64,000 nt of DNA. Source: Parvibaculum sp046297875. GTDB taxonomy: Bacteria; Pseudomonadota; Alphaproteobacteria; Parvibaculales; Parvibaculaceae. Shown piece by piece: positions 50,332-58,285 of the stretch. Under the pieces are notes generated by a model that saw only the letters and a list, made by a program, of their open reading frames with translations, ran no database searches and was not told the origin of the DNA. The translations under genes were made by a program, and so were the position numbers. The DNA lies in NCBI RefSeq assembly GCF_046297875.1, contig NZ_JBKBHD010000001.1, positions 2,542,001 through 2,606,000 on the forward strand, read 5' to 3'. Every line of letters begins with the position of its first letter. Position 1 is the first letter of the stretch.

Positions 50332-51729
50332 TCAAGTATGGAGGACGCGCCCATAAGCGTCGAGTACCGCCTCATGCATGGCTTCGGAAAGCGTCGGATG
50401 CGGGAAGATGGTGTGCATCAATTCCGCTTCCGTCGTTTCGAGCGACATGGCGATGCCATAACCCTGAATGAGCTCGGTCACTTCCGGACCGATCATATGG
50501 GCGCCAAGAAGCTCGCCGGTCTTGGCATCGAACACCGTCTTCACGAAACCGCCCGTCTCGCCAAGCGCGATGGCCTTGCCATTCGCCTTGAAGGGGAAGC
50601 GGCCGACCTTCACCTCATGGCCTTTCTCCTTGGCCCTGGCTTCGGTGAGGCCGACGCTCGCAATCTGGGGCGAGGAATAGGTGCAGCCGGGGATGCGGCT
50701 CGTGTTCATCGGATGGAGGCCCTTCAAACCCGCGATGCGCTCCACCGCGATCACGCCCTCATGACTAGCCTTGTGTGCAAGCCAGGGCGGACCGGCAAGA
50801 TCGCCAATGGCATAAACGCCCTTCACACCTGTCTCCAGCCATTCATTGACGACGACGTGAGACTTCTCGACTTTCACGCCTGCCTTTTCGAGACCCAGAT
50901 TTTCGACATTGCCGACGATGCCCACAGCCGAAATAACCTTTTCGGCTTCCAGCGTCTCGCTCTTGCCACCTACCGTGACAGCGATCTTCGCGCCCTTGTC
51001 CGAAATGTCGGTCATTTCGATTTTCGCCCCAGTGAGGATGCGGATGCCGCGCTTCTTGAAAGCGCGCGCGGCTTCCTTAGAGATTTCCTCGTCCTCGACG
51101 GGGAGAATGCGGTCAAGCACCTCGACCACTGTCACTTCCGCGCCGAAGGTACGATAGAAACTCGCGAATTCGATTCCGATGGCGCCAGAGCCAATAACGA
51201 TCAGCGATTTCGGTATCGCTTTCGGCACCATTGCCTCGCGATAGGTCCAGACCGTCTTGCCATCGGGCTCCAGACCATCGATCACGCGGGCGCGGGCGCC
51301 GGTTGCGAGGATGACATTCTTCGCGGCGAACTCGCGCGTCTTTCCTTCCTTTTCCTTGACGGCAATCTTGCCTTCGCCAGCGAGACTGCCGCTGCCTTCG
51401 ATCACATCGATCTTGTTCTTCTTCATGAGGAACTTGACGCCGCCCGACAATTGCGCGGCGACATCGCGGCTGCGCTTCACGATGGCTTCCGCATCGAAGC
51501 TCGCTTTTTCCACCTTGAGGCCGTAGTCAGACGCATGTTGCATCGCCTCATATACTTCAGCCGAGCGCAGCAGCGCCTTGGTCGGAATGCAGCCCCAGTT
51601 GAGGCATATGCCGCCCAGCGCGTCGCGTTCGACAATGGCCGCCTTTAGGCCAAGCTGCGCGGCACGGATCGCCGCGACATAGCCGCCGGGGCCGGAGCCG
51701 ATCACCACAACATCGTAATTGTCCGCCAT
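50332..51729 (-). CDS. lpdA: Dihydrolipoyl dehydrogenase (E3)
   Basis: A 465-residue FAD disulfide reductase. G-S-G-P-G-G (11-16) binds FAD, C42-L-N-W-G-C47 is the redox disulfide, G-S-G-A-I-G-I-E is the NAD motif and the C terminus has H-T-I-F-P-H-P-T-L-S-E with the catalytic His. It reoxidises the lipoyl groups of PdhC. It begins at the pdhC stop (1-base overlap). Confidence 0.95.
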   Translation of the reverse strand: MADNYDVVVIGSGPGGYVAAIRAAQLGLKAAIVERDALGGICLNWGCIPTKALLRSAEVYEAMQHASDYGLKVEKASFDAEAIVKRSRDVAAQLSGGVKFLMKKNKIDVIEGSGSLAGEGKIAVKEKEGKTREFAAKNVILATGARARVIDGLEPDGKTVWTYREAMVPKAIPKSLIVIGSGAIGIEFASFYRTFGAEVTVVEVLDRILPVEDEEISKEAARAFKKRGIRILTGAKIEMTDISDKGAKIAVTVGGKSETLEAEKVISAVGIVGNVENLGLEKAGVKVEKSHVVVNEWLETGVKGVYAIGDLAGPPWLAHKASHEGVIAVERIAGLKGLHPMNTSRIPGCTYSSPQIASVGLTEARAKEKGHEVKVGRFPFKANGKAIALGETGGFVKTVFDAKTGELLGAHMIGPEVTELIQGYGIAMSLETTEAELMHTIFPHPTLSEAMHEAVLDAYGRVLHT

Positions 51730-53003
51730 CAGAGCAGCATCCTTGCCGGATATTCCACGAAGGATTTGAAGGCTTCGAGGAAGCGCGCGCCGAGCGCACC
51801 GTCGATTGCACGGTGATCGCAGGACATCGTCACCGTCATCACAGTAGCCACTTCGAGCTTGCCGTTTTTCACCACCGGCCGTTCTTCGCCCTTGCCAACG
51901 GCGAGGATAGCCGCCTGGGGTGGATTGATGACGGCGGTGAAGTGCTTGATGCCGAACATGCCGAGGTTGGAGATCGAGAAGCTGCCGCCTTCAAATTCAC
52001 TGGGCTTCAGCTTCTTGTTGCGCGCGCGCTCAGCGAGCGATTTCGCCTCCTCGGAGATTTCGGCGAGGCCCTTCTTCTCCGCGTTACGGATGATCGGCGT
52101 GATGAGCCCGCCATCGAGCGCAACGGCAATGCCGATATCGGCCGATTTGTGCTTCAGTATCGAATCGCCCGCGAAGCTCACATTCGCCTCCGGCACCCTG
52201 ATCAACGCAAGCGCAGCGGCACGAACAAGGAAATCGTTGACCGAGAGCTTGACGCCTTCGCCCGCCGCTTCATTCAACCTCTTTCGCGCCACCAGCAATT
52301 CATCGAGTTCGCAATCCACCGTCAGATAGAAATGTGGAATCTCCTGCATCGACTGAGTAAGGCGGCGGGCAATTGTCTTGCGCATGCCGTCAAGCGGGAT
52401 TTCCTCATAGCTTCCCTTCTCGTAGAAGGCGCGCGCATCGATGGAGGAGGCAGGCGAAGCCGCGCCGGACGTCGCGTGCTTTTTCGGCTCCGATTTCGGT
52501 GCGCCTTCAAGGTCCCCCTTCACGATTCGGCCGCGCGGACCGGAGCCTTCAACGGTGGCCAGATCAATTCCCCGCTGCTCCGCGAGGCGGCGCGCGAGCG
52601 GCGAGGCGAAAATGCGGCCACCCTTTTCAGCTTTCAGTGAAGGCACCGGCTTCGCTAGTGCCTTCTCTTCTGGTCTCCTTGGCTCGTCGGCCTTTTTCTC
52701 TTCGGCCTTCTTCTCAGGCTTTCGCGCGTCGCCCGCATCCTTCAGTGCGCTGTCGTCTTCGCCCTCTTCGAGAAGCACGGCGATCACGTCATTGACGAGA
52801 ACGCCCTCCGTTCCTTCCGCCACGCGGATTTCGCCGATCGTGCCTTCTTCCACGGCTTCGACTTCCATCGTCGCCTTGTCGGTTTCGATCTCGGCGATCA
52901 CGTCGCCCGCGCTCACCTTGTCGCCCTTCTTCACATGCCATTTGGCAAGCGTACCCTCTTCCATTGTGGGCGAGAGTGCGGGCATCAGGATATTGACCGG
53001 CAT
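51729..53003 (-). CDS. pdhC: Dihydrolipoamide acetyltransferase (E2) of pyruvate dehydrogenase
   Basis: A 424-residue E2. One lipoyl domain (lipoyl Lys43 in E-T-D-K-A-T-M), a linker, the peripheral-subunit-binding domain (A-S-P-L-A-R-R-L-A-E-Q-R-G-I-D-L), and the catalytic domain ending C-D-H-R-A-I-D-G-A. The N-terminal domain is almost the same as that of PdhB. It transfers acetyl groups to CoA. It follows pdhB by 10 bases. Confidence 0.95.
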   Translation of the reverse strand: MPVNILMPALSPTMEEGTLAKWHVKKGDKVSAGDVIAEIETDKATMEVEAVEEGTIGEIRVAEGTEGVLVNDVIAVLLEEGEDDSALKDAGDARKPEKKAEEKKADEPRRPEEKALAKPVPSLKAEKGGRIFASPLARRLAEQRGIDLATVEGSGPRGRIVKGDLEGAPKSEPKKHATSGAASPASSIDARAFYEKGSYEEIPLDGMRKTIARRLTQSMQEIPHFYLTVDCELDELLVARKRLNEAAGEGVKLSVNDFLVRAAALALIRVPEANVSFAGDSILKHKSADIGIAVALDGGLITPIIRNAEKKGLAEISEEAKSLAERARNKKLKPSEFEGGSFSISNLGMFGIKHFTAVINPPQAAILAVGKGEERPVVKNGKLEVATVMTVTMSCDHRAIDGALGARFLEAFKSFVEYPARMLL

Positions 53004-53013
53004 CGGCGCCTCC

Positions 53014-54378
53014 TCAGCGGTAGCAGACGGCTTTCACCGCCTCCACCACATCTGCGGCGCTTGGCAGCGCGAGTTTTTCGAGATTGGCCGCATATGGCAT
53101 CGGCACATCCTTCTGCGTCACGCGAAGGACCGGCGCATCTAGCCAGTCAAAGGCCTTTTCCTGAACCGTGGCGGCGATTTCCGCGCCGATGCCGCAGACC
53201 GGCCAAGTCTCTTCGACCGTAACGAGACGGTTCGTCTTCTTTACCGAGGCAATCACCGTGTCCAGGTCGAGCGGGCGGATGGTCCGCAGGTCGATCAGTT
53301 CGACGTCGATCCCTTCCTCTGCCAGCTTCGTCATCGCCTCAAGGCAATAGGTGATCCCGTGGCTGTGCGAAACGAGGGTCACGTCGTTCCCCTCCTTCAT
53401 CACCCGTGCCTTGCCGATCGGCAGCACGAAGTCCTCATGCTTCGGCACTTCAAAGCTTTTGCCATAGAGCACTTCGTTCTCAAGGAAGATGACCGGATTC
53501 GGGTCGCGGATCGCAGCCTTGAGAAGGCCCTTCGCGTCCGCCGCGGAATAGGGCGCAATCACGATGAGGCCCGGCACATGCGCATACCAGGAGCTGTAGT
53601 CCTGGCTGTGCTGCGCGGCGACGCGCGCCGCCGGCCCGTTCGGCCCGCGGAAGACGATGGGGCACGACATCTGCCCGCCGGACATATAGCGCGTTTTCGC
53701 GGCCGAATTGATGATCTGGTCGATCGCCTGCATGGCGAAATTGAACGTCATGAACTCGACGATGGGACGAAGCCCCGCCATCGCCGCACCGACGCCAAGC
53801 CCAGCAAAGCCATGTTCGGTGATCGGCGTGTCGACCACACGCTTGTCGCCGAACTCGTCGAGCAGCCCTTGAGTGACCTTGTAGGCACCCTGATATTGCG
53901 CGACTTCCTCGCCCATGACGAAAACGCTTTCGTCACGGCGCATTTCTTCAGCCATCGCATCGCGCAGCGCCTCGCGCACGGTCTGCGTCACGAATTCCGT
54001 GCCTTCCGGCAGATCTGGATCGGACTTTACCTCGACCTTCGCCGGCTTCGCGGACTTCGCCTCTTTCGCGGGCGCATCTTCTTTCTTCGCGGCGGATTTC
54101 TTTTCCCTCGGCGCATCGGCAGCGGAGATGTCTTCGCCGTCATCGGCGAAAATGGCGATGACCTCGTTCACCTTCACATTCTCTGTGCCTTCTTCGACGA
54201 GAAGTTTGGCAACCTTGCCGTCCTCGGAGGCTTCCACTTCCATCGTCGCCTTGTCGGTCTCGATCTCGGCGATCACGTCGCCGGACTTCACCTCGTCGCC
54301 CACCTTCACATGCCATTTGGCGAGTGTGCCCTCTTCCATTGTGGGCGAGAGCGCGGGCATGAGCACTTCGATCGTCAT
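53014..54378 (-). CDS. pdhB: Pyruvate dehydrogenase E1 beta subunit with N-terminal lipoyl domain
   Basis: A 454-residue E1-beta. Unusual for most bacteria but typical of alphaproteobacteria, it starts with its own lipoyl domain (Lys43 in E-T-D-K-A-T-M), then a charged Lys/Ala-rich linker, then the transketolase-like domain (R-E-A-L-R-D-A-M-A-E-E, G-E-E-V-A-Q-Y-Q-G-A-Y-K). It ends with L-A-L-P-S-A-A-D-V-V-E-A-V. It forms the E1 heterotetramer with PdhA. Confidence 0.95.
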   Translation of the reverse strand: MTIEVLMPALSPTMEEGTLAKWHVKVGDEVKSGDVIAEIETDKATMEVEASEDGKVAKLLVEEGTENVKVNEVIAIFADDGEDISAADAPREKKSAAKKEDAPAKEAKSAKPAKVEVKSDPDLPEGTEFVTQTVREALRDAMAEEMRRDESVFVMGEEVAQYQGAYKVTQGLLDEFGDKRVVDTPITEHGFAGLGVGAAMAGLRPIVEFMTFNFAMQAIDQIINSAAKTRYMSGGQMSCPIVFRGPNGPAARVAAQHSQDYSSWYAHVPGLIVIAPYSAADAKGLLKAAIRDPNPVIFLENEVLYGKSFEVPKHEDFVLPIGKARVMKEGNDVTLVSHSHGITYCLEAMTKLAEEGIDVELIDLRTIRPLDLDTVIASVKKTNRLVTVEETWPVCGIGAEIAATVQEKAFDWLDAPVLRVTQKDVPMPYAANLEKLALPSAADVVEAVKAVCYR

Positions 54379-54381
54379 TTC

Positions 54382-55434
54382 TCACGCCTCCACATCGGCA
54401 AGAATGTCAGTCCAGAGTTCCGAGGGATCGGGCTCCGGGCTCGACTGGGCGAATTCGGCCGCTTCATTGACGATGGTCTTGATCTCCTTGTCGATTTCCT
54501 TGAGGTCTTCCTCGGCGAGCGCCTTCGTATCAAGCAGCCGTACGCGAACCTGCTCGATCGGGTCATGCTCGGCGCGCATCTTGTTCACTTCTTCCTTGGC
54601 TCGATATTTCGCAGGGTCGGACATGGAGTGGCCGCGATAGCGGTAGGTCATCATCTCGAGGATGTAGGGCCCCTTGCCGGCACGGCAGAATTCAACGGCG
54701 CGCGCGCCGGCTTCACGCACGGCCCGAACATCCATACCGTCCACCTGCTCGCCGGGAATGTTGAAGCTCACGCCGCGCTTCGAAAGATTCGTCTGCGCGC
54801 TCGCGCGGGCGACGCTGGTGCCCATCGCATACTGGTTGTTCTCGATCACATAGACGACCGGCAACTGCCAGAGTTCGGCCATGTTGAAGCTCTCATAGAC
54901 CTGGCCCTGGTTCGCTGCGCCGTCGCCGAAATAAGCGAGGCAAACGCGGTCATTGCCGCGATAGCGGTTGGCGAATGCGAGTCCCGTGCCGAGCGGCACC
55001 TGCGCACCGACAATGCCGTGGCCGCCAAAGAAATTCTTGTCGCGGCTGAACATGTGCATGGAGCCGCCCTTGCCGCGCGAATAGCCGCCTTCGCGCCCCG
55101 TCAGTTCCGCCATGACGCCTTTCGGGTCCATGCCGCAGACAAGCATATGACCGTGGTCGCGATAGCCTGTGATGACCTGGTCGCCCTCATCAATCGCCAT
55201 CTGCATGCCGACGACGACGGCTTCCTGACCAATATAGAGGTGACAGAAGCCGCCAATGAGCCCCATGCCATACATCTGACCCGCCTTCTCCTCGAAGCGG
55301 CGGATCAGCAGCATGTCGCGATAGGCCTGGACATCCTCTTCCTTCGTAAAGGGAGCAGGTCCGTCCACGGACTTTTTCACCTGTTTTTTCTGAACAGGTT
55401 TGGCGGTGGATCTGGAAGCAGATTTGGACGTCAT
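54382..55434 (-). CDS. pdhA: Pyruvate dehydrogenase E1 alpha subunit
   Basis: A 350-residue thiamine-diphosphate enzyme. The G-D-G-A-A-N-Q-G ThDP-binding motif (G-D-G-x-x-N) is in F-G-D-G-A-A-N-Q, and Y-R-G-H-S-M-S-D-P is the phosphorylation-loop region. It decarboxylates pyruvate. It is the first gene of the pdhABC-lpd operon, 165 bp downstream of ftsB with a palindrome in the leader. Confidence 0.95.
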   Translation of the reverse strand: MTSKSASRSTAKPVQKKQVKKSVDGPAPFTKEEDVQAYRDMLLIRRFEEKAGQMYGMGLIGGFCHLYIGQEAVVVGMQMAIDEGDQVITGYRDHGHMLVCGMDPKGVMAELTGREGGYSRGKGGSMHMFSRDKNFFGGHGIVGAQVPLGTGLAFANRYRGNDRVCLAYFGDGAANQGQVYESFNMAELWQLPVVYVIENNQYAMGTSVARASAQTNLSKRGVSFNIPGEQVDGMDVRAVREAGARAVEFCRAGKGPYILEMMTYRYRGHSMSDPAKYRAKEEVNKMRAEHDPIEQVRVRLLDTKALAEEDLKEIDKEIKTIVNEAAEFAQSSPEPDPSELWTDILADVEA

Positions 55435-55553
55435 TCGGGGGCCTCGACGTCAGAAATTCAAGAAACGCTGGCAGCCAACAGGCGCGCAAAGGCACCGTCG
55501 CCATACTTTAGAAATGGATGATAAAGGTTTGGTTTCAATGAAAAAATGACGAA

Positions 55554-55572
55554 TTAACCGAATTTCGGTTAA
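55554..55572. promoter_or_regulatory. 8-bp inverted repeat in the leader of pdhA
   Basis: TTAACCGA (55554-55561) and TCGGTTAA (55565-55572) are separated by 3 bases. It lies 120-138 bp before the pdhA start and just downstream of the ftsB stop. Read on the minus strand, the T-rich ATTTTTTC follows after 7 bases, so it may terminate ftsB transcripts or act as an operator for the pdh operon. Confidence 0.45.
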
Positions 55573-55599
55573 GTTCCGCTGCGGATCGTTTTGTCCATT

Positions 55600-55959
55600 T
55601 CAGCGCGCGGAGCGCGGGCCCACAGGCGGCGGATCGAGAAAAATGACTATCTCCCCCGGATTTGCATAGCCAAGGGCGGCGCGAGCGCGTTCGTCCAGCA
55701 GGTCCGGGTCGAGACTTTCCGGCCGCAAGAGCGCCACCTGCCGGTCAAGCTGCTGGCGCTGGCGTTCGACATCCGCCAGCTGGTGCGCCAGAAGGTCAAT
55801 GCGATTCTGTATGTCGAGCCAGGAAATGAAGCCAAGCCGTCCATAAACCGCGTGATAGGCGAAGTAGCCGAGCACGATGATGCAGACGAAGGGAATCAGC
55901 GCCTGCCTCAGGCGCAGTGGTTCCGAGCTGCGAATCACGACGTTGCTTTCCATGTTCAT
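55600..55959 (-). CDS. ftsB: FtsB/septum formation initiator family protein
   Basis: A 119-residue bitopic protein. One membrane helix (A-L-I-P-F-V-C-I-I-V-L-G-Y-F-A) is followed by a coiled coil (L-D-I-Q-N-R-I-D-L-L-A-H-Q-L-A-D-V-E-R-Q) and the family end R-A-A-L-G-Y-A-N-P-G-E-I-V-I-F. It bridges FtsL and FtsQ in the divisome. The ATG at 55959 or 55953 are both possible; there is no clear ribosome site, and the frame is open up to 55983. It lies between eno and pdhA in the standard order. Confidence 0.85.
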   Translation of the reverse strand: MNMESNVVIRSSEPLRLRQALIPFVCIIVLGYFAYHAVYGRLGFISWLDIQNRIDLLAHQLADVERQRQQLDRQVALLRPESLDPDLLDERARAALGYANPGEIVIFLDPPPVGPRSAR

Positions 55960-56026
55960 GATGGAATCATACAGCGATTCCAACGGTCAAGGGCATTTAC
56001 CGGAAATCACGTCGAAACGCTTGCCG

Positions 56027-57301
56027 CTAAGCCTTCAGGACAGAACGGCCGGCATATTCCGCTGTCGGCCCGAGGGCTTCCTCGATGCGGATGAGCTGGT
56101 TGTATTTTGCCAGACGGTCCGAGCGCGCGAGCGAGCCGGTCTTGATCTGACCGCAATTCGTCGCCACAGCGAGATCCGCAATCGTCGCGTCTTCCGTTTC
56201 GCCGGAGCGATGCGACATGACCGCCGTGTAGCGCGCCTTATGCGCCATCTCGACGCTTTCGAGCGTCTCGGTGAGCGAGCCGATCTGGTTCACCTTCACG
56301 AGGATCGAGTTGGCGGTGCCGCTCGCGATGCCGTCAGCGAGACGGCGCTTGTTCGTGACGAAGAGATCGTCGCCGACGAGCTGAACCTTGCCGCCAATGC
56401 GGTCGGTCAGCGCCTTCCAGCCAGCCCAATCGTCTTCGGCCATGCCGTCTTCGATGGAGATGATCGGGTACTTGCCCACAAGATCGGCCCAGTAGTCGAC
56501 CATGCCGCCGGCATCGAGCTTCTTGCCCTCGCCTTTCAGATCGTAGACGCCGTTCTTGAAGAACTCTGTCGAGGCCGCATCGAGCGCAAGGAAGATGTCA
56601 TCGCCTGGCTTGTAGCCCGCCTTCTCGATCGCCTTCATGATGAAGCCGATGGCTTCTTCCGTCGACGCGAGGTTCGGCGCGAAGCCGCCTTCATCGCCGA
56701 CATTCGTGTTGTGGCCGGCGGCCTTCAGTTCGCCCTTGAGCGTATGAAATACTTCTGAACCCATGCGGACGGCATCGGCAATCGAGCCTGCCGCCACCGG
56801 CATGATCATGAACTCCTGAATGTCGATCGGATTGTCAGCATGTTCACCGCCATTGACGATGTTCATCATCGGCACGGGCAGCACGCGCGCGGCGGGTCCG
56901 CCGACATAGCGGAAGAGCGGCTGGCCAAGCGAGGCTGCTTCCGCCTTGGCGATGGCGAGCGAAACGCCGAGGATCGCATTTGCGCCGAGGCGCGACTTGT
57001 TGTCGGTGCCGTCGAGTTCGATCATCGTACGGTCGATCTGAATCTGCTCGGACGCATCCATGCCACCGATGGCGTCGAAAATTTCGCCGTTCACCGCGGC
57101 GACCGCCTTCTGTACACCCTTGCCCTTGTAGCGGGCGCCGCCATCGCGCAGCTCGACCGCCTCATGCGCGCCCGTCGACGCACCGGAGGGAACGCCGGCG
57201 CGGCCAAGCGCGCCGTCTTCCAGCAATACGTCCACCTCGACAGTCGGGTTGCCACGGCTGTCCAGAATTTCACGCCCGATAATGTCGATGATGGCGGCCA
57301 T
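56027..57301 (-). CDS. eno: Enolase
   Basis: A 424-residue glycolytic enzyme converting 2-phosphoglycerate to PEP. It has E-I-L-D-S-R-G-N-P-T-V-E-V-D near the N terminus, S-G-A-S-T-G-A-H-E-A, N-I-V-N-G-G-E-H-A-D, S-I-E-D-G-M-A-E-D-D and V-M-S-H-R-S-G-E-T-E-D with Lys/Glu catalytic positions. It is full length. It is the first gene of the eno-ftsB-pdhABC-lpd run. The ATG at 57301 starts at M-A-A-I-I-D. Confidence 0.97.
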   Translation of the reverse strand: MAAIIDIIGREILDSRGNPTVEVDVLLEDGALGRAGVPSGASTGAHEAVELRDGGARYKGKGVQKAVAAVNGEIFDAIGGMDASEQIQIDRTMIELDGTDNKSRLGANAILGVSLAIAKAEAASLGQPLFRYVGGPAARVLPVPMMNIVNGGEHADNPIDIQEFMIMPVAAGSIADAVRMGSEVFHTLKGELKAAGHNTNVGDEGGFAPNLASTEEAIGFIMKAIEKAGYKPGDDIFLALDAASTEFFKNGVYDLKGEGKKLDAGGMVDYWADLVGKYPIISIEDGMAEDDWAGWKALTDRIGGKVQLVGDDLFVTNKRRLADGIASGTANSILVKVNQIGSLTETLESVEMAHKARYTAVMSHRSGETEDATIADLAVATNCGQIKTGSLARSDRLAKYNQLIRIEEALGPTAEYAGRSVLKA

Positions 57302-57401
57302 GTCGTCCCGTTTCTGTCTAGTGATTGGTGAGCCTCCGGGCCAGGCCCGGTTTTGCGCGTTTCATAGCGGAGCGTGGCTCCCGGCGAAAGAGCCTAATCA
57401 C

Positions 57402-57436
57402 GGAAATACAAATGCCCGGACCTGAAGTCCGGGGCA
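57402..57436 (-). terminator. Terminator-like hairpin after padR
   Basis: On the minus strand, TGCCCCGGAC (57427-57436 read in reverse) pairs with GTCCGGGCA (57413-57421) with a one-base bulge and a 5-base loop, followed by TTTGTATTTCC. It lies 31 bases after the padR stop and before the eno promoter. Confidence 0.6.
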
Positions 57437-57466
57437 CTCGCAATCCGATCGATTTGCTATGAGCCG

Positions 57467-58018
57467 TCAGGCGCCGGCTCGGTTCAGTTCCCTGACCTCT
57501 TCAGGGCAGCTCGCCAGCAGCTGGGCCGAATGCTTCATGATGTAGTCCCGCTGCGCTTCCATCATGGACCTGCCGAAGCCGATGCAGAAGCGCTGCCCCT
57601 CCTGCAGCAGTTCTTCGGCTTCCCGCCGGTCAAGATCACGAAGGATTTCGTTCGTTTCCGCAAGGCGGTGATCGAGCAGCTCCTTGACGCGCCAGCGCGG
57701 CAGGAACGGCGCAAAGCTCAATATGAATATGAATTCGGAGCGCAACCTGTGTTTGGCGCTACCTGACATCAGCGCCCGGAGAGCGGCAGCGCGCCCCGCA
57801 TCGGTCAACTCATAGACCTTCTTGTTCGGCCGGTTGTCCTGTTCAACGCGCTGGAAGGTCACAAGACCCTCCGCGGCCAGCTCGTTCAGGGCCGGATAGA
57901 GGTTGGACAAACTGACATCGAGCAGCGTCGAAACCTCATTTTCCATGGTTTTCTTGATGTCATATCCGGTCGCGGGACCGGACATGAGGACACTCAGCAA
58001 CAGTTCCTTGGTATTCAA
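57467..58018 (-). CDS. PadR-family transcriptional regulator
   Basis: A 183-residue regulator. The winged HTH of the PadR family is at the N terminus (L-L-L-S-V-L-M-S-G-P-A-T-G-Y-D-I-K-K and L-S-N-L-Y-P-A-L-N-E-L), with a C-terminal helical dimerisation domain rich in Glu/Arg (R-L-A-E-T-N-E-I-L-R-D-L). A TTG start at 58018 has GGGGAGGG 8 bases upstream. PadR proteins repress genes whose promoters contain short palindromes and release on binding a phenolic or lipophilic ligand. It is divergent from the DUF1302 gene and a perfect palindrome lies between them. Confidence 0.9.
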   Translation of the reverse strand: MNTKELLLSVLMSGPATGYDIKKTMENEVSTLLDVSLSNLYPALNELAAEGLVTFQRVEQDNRPNKKVYELTDAGRAAALRALMSGSAKHRLRSEFIFILSFAPFLPRWRVKELLDHRLAETNEILRDLDRREAEELLQEGQRFCIGFGRSMMEAQRDYIMKHSAQLLASCPEEVRELNRAGA

Positions 58019-58086
58019 TCCGCGCCCTCCCCGACAGCAGATTACGGCACTTGAACGCTGTGCCGACTTGATATATCCCCTTTACT

Positions 58087-58107
58087 AATAGGTATGAAAT
58101 ACCTATT
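58087..58107. promoter_or_regulatory. Perfect 9-bp palindrome, probable PadR operator
   Basis: AATAGGTAT (58087-58095) and ATACCTATT (58099-58107) are exact reverse complements across GAA. It is 69 bp before the padR start and 179 bp before the DUF1302 start, in a position to repress both. PadR operators are commonly short dyads in divergent promoters. Confidence 0.6.
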
Positions 58108-58191
58108 GCGAACCCTCACATAACAGATTGACCCAACGCGAATATCCCTCCTCGATCCTCGCAAAAGGTCAGCATCCCTCACCAAACTTGA

Positions 58192-58214
58192 GGCCGGTTC
58201 CACCGGAACCGGCC
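58192..58214 (+). promoter_or_regulatory. GC-rich hairpin in the DUF1302 leader
   Basis: GGCCGGTTCC (58192-58201) and GGAACCGGCC (58205-58214) pair perfectly across ACC. No T-run follows, so it is unlikely to be a terminator. It lies 71 bp before the ATG at 58286 and may stabilise the outer-membrane mRNA or control its translation. Confidence 0.5.
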
Positions 58215-58285
58215 GATTGCTTGGAGTTCCACCAGAAATCCAGGCGCAAACACAAGAATCCAACCTCCCGGGAGGAACCTTCAAA

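Noticed and set aside
53359..55521. 720-residue open frame opposite pdhB and pdhA
   Set aside because: It is antisense to two unmistakable enzymes and reads as low-complexity His/Arg-rich protein.
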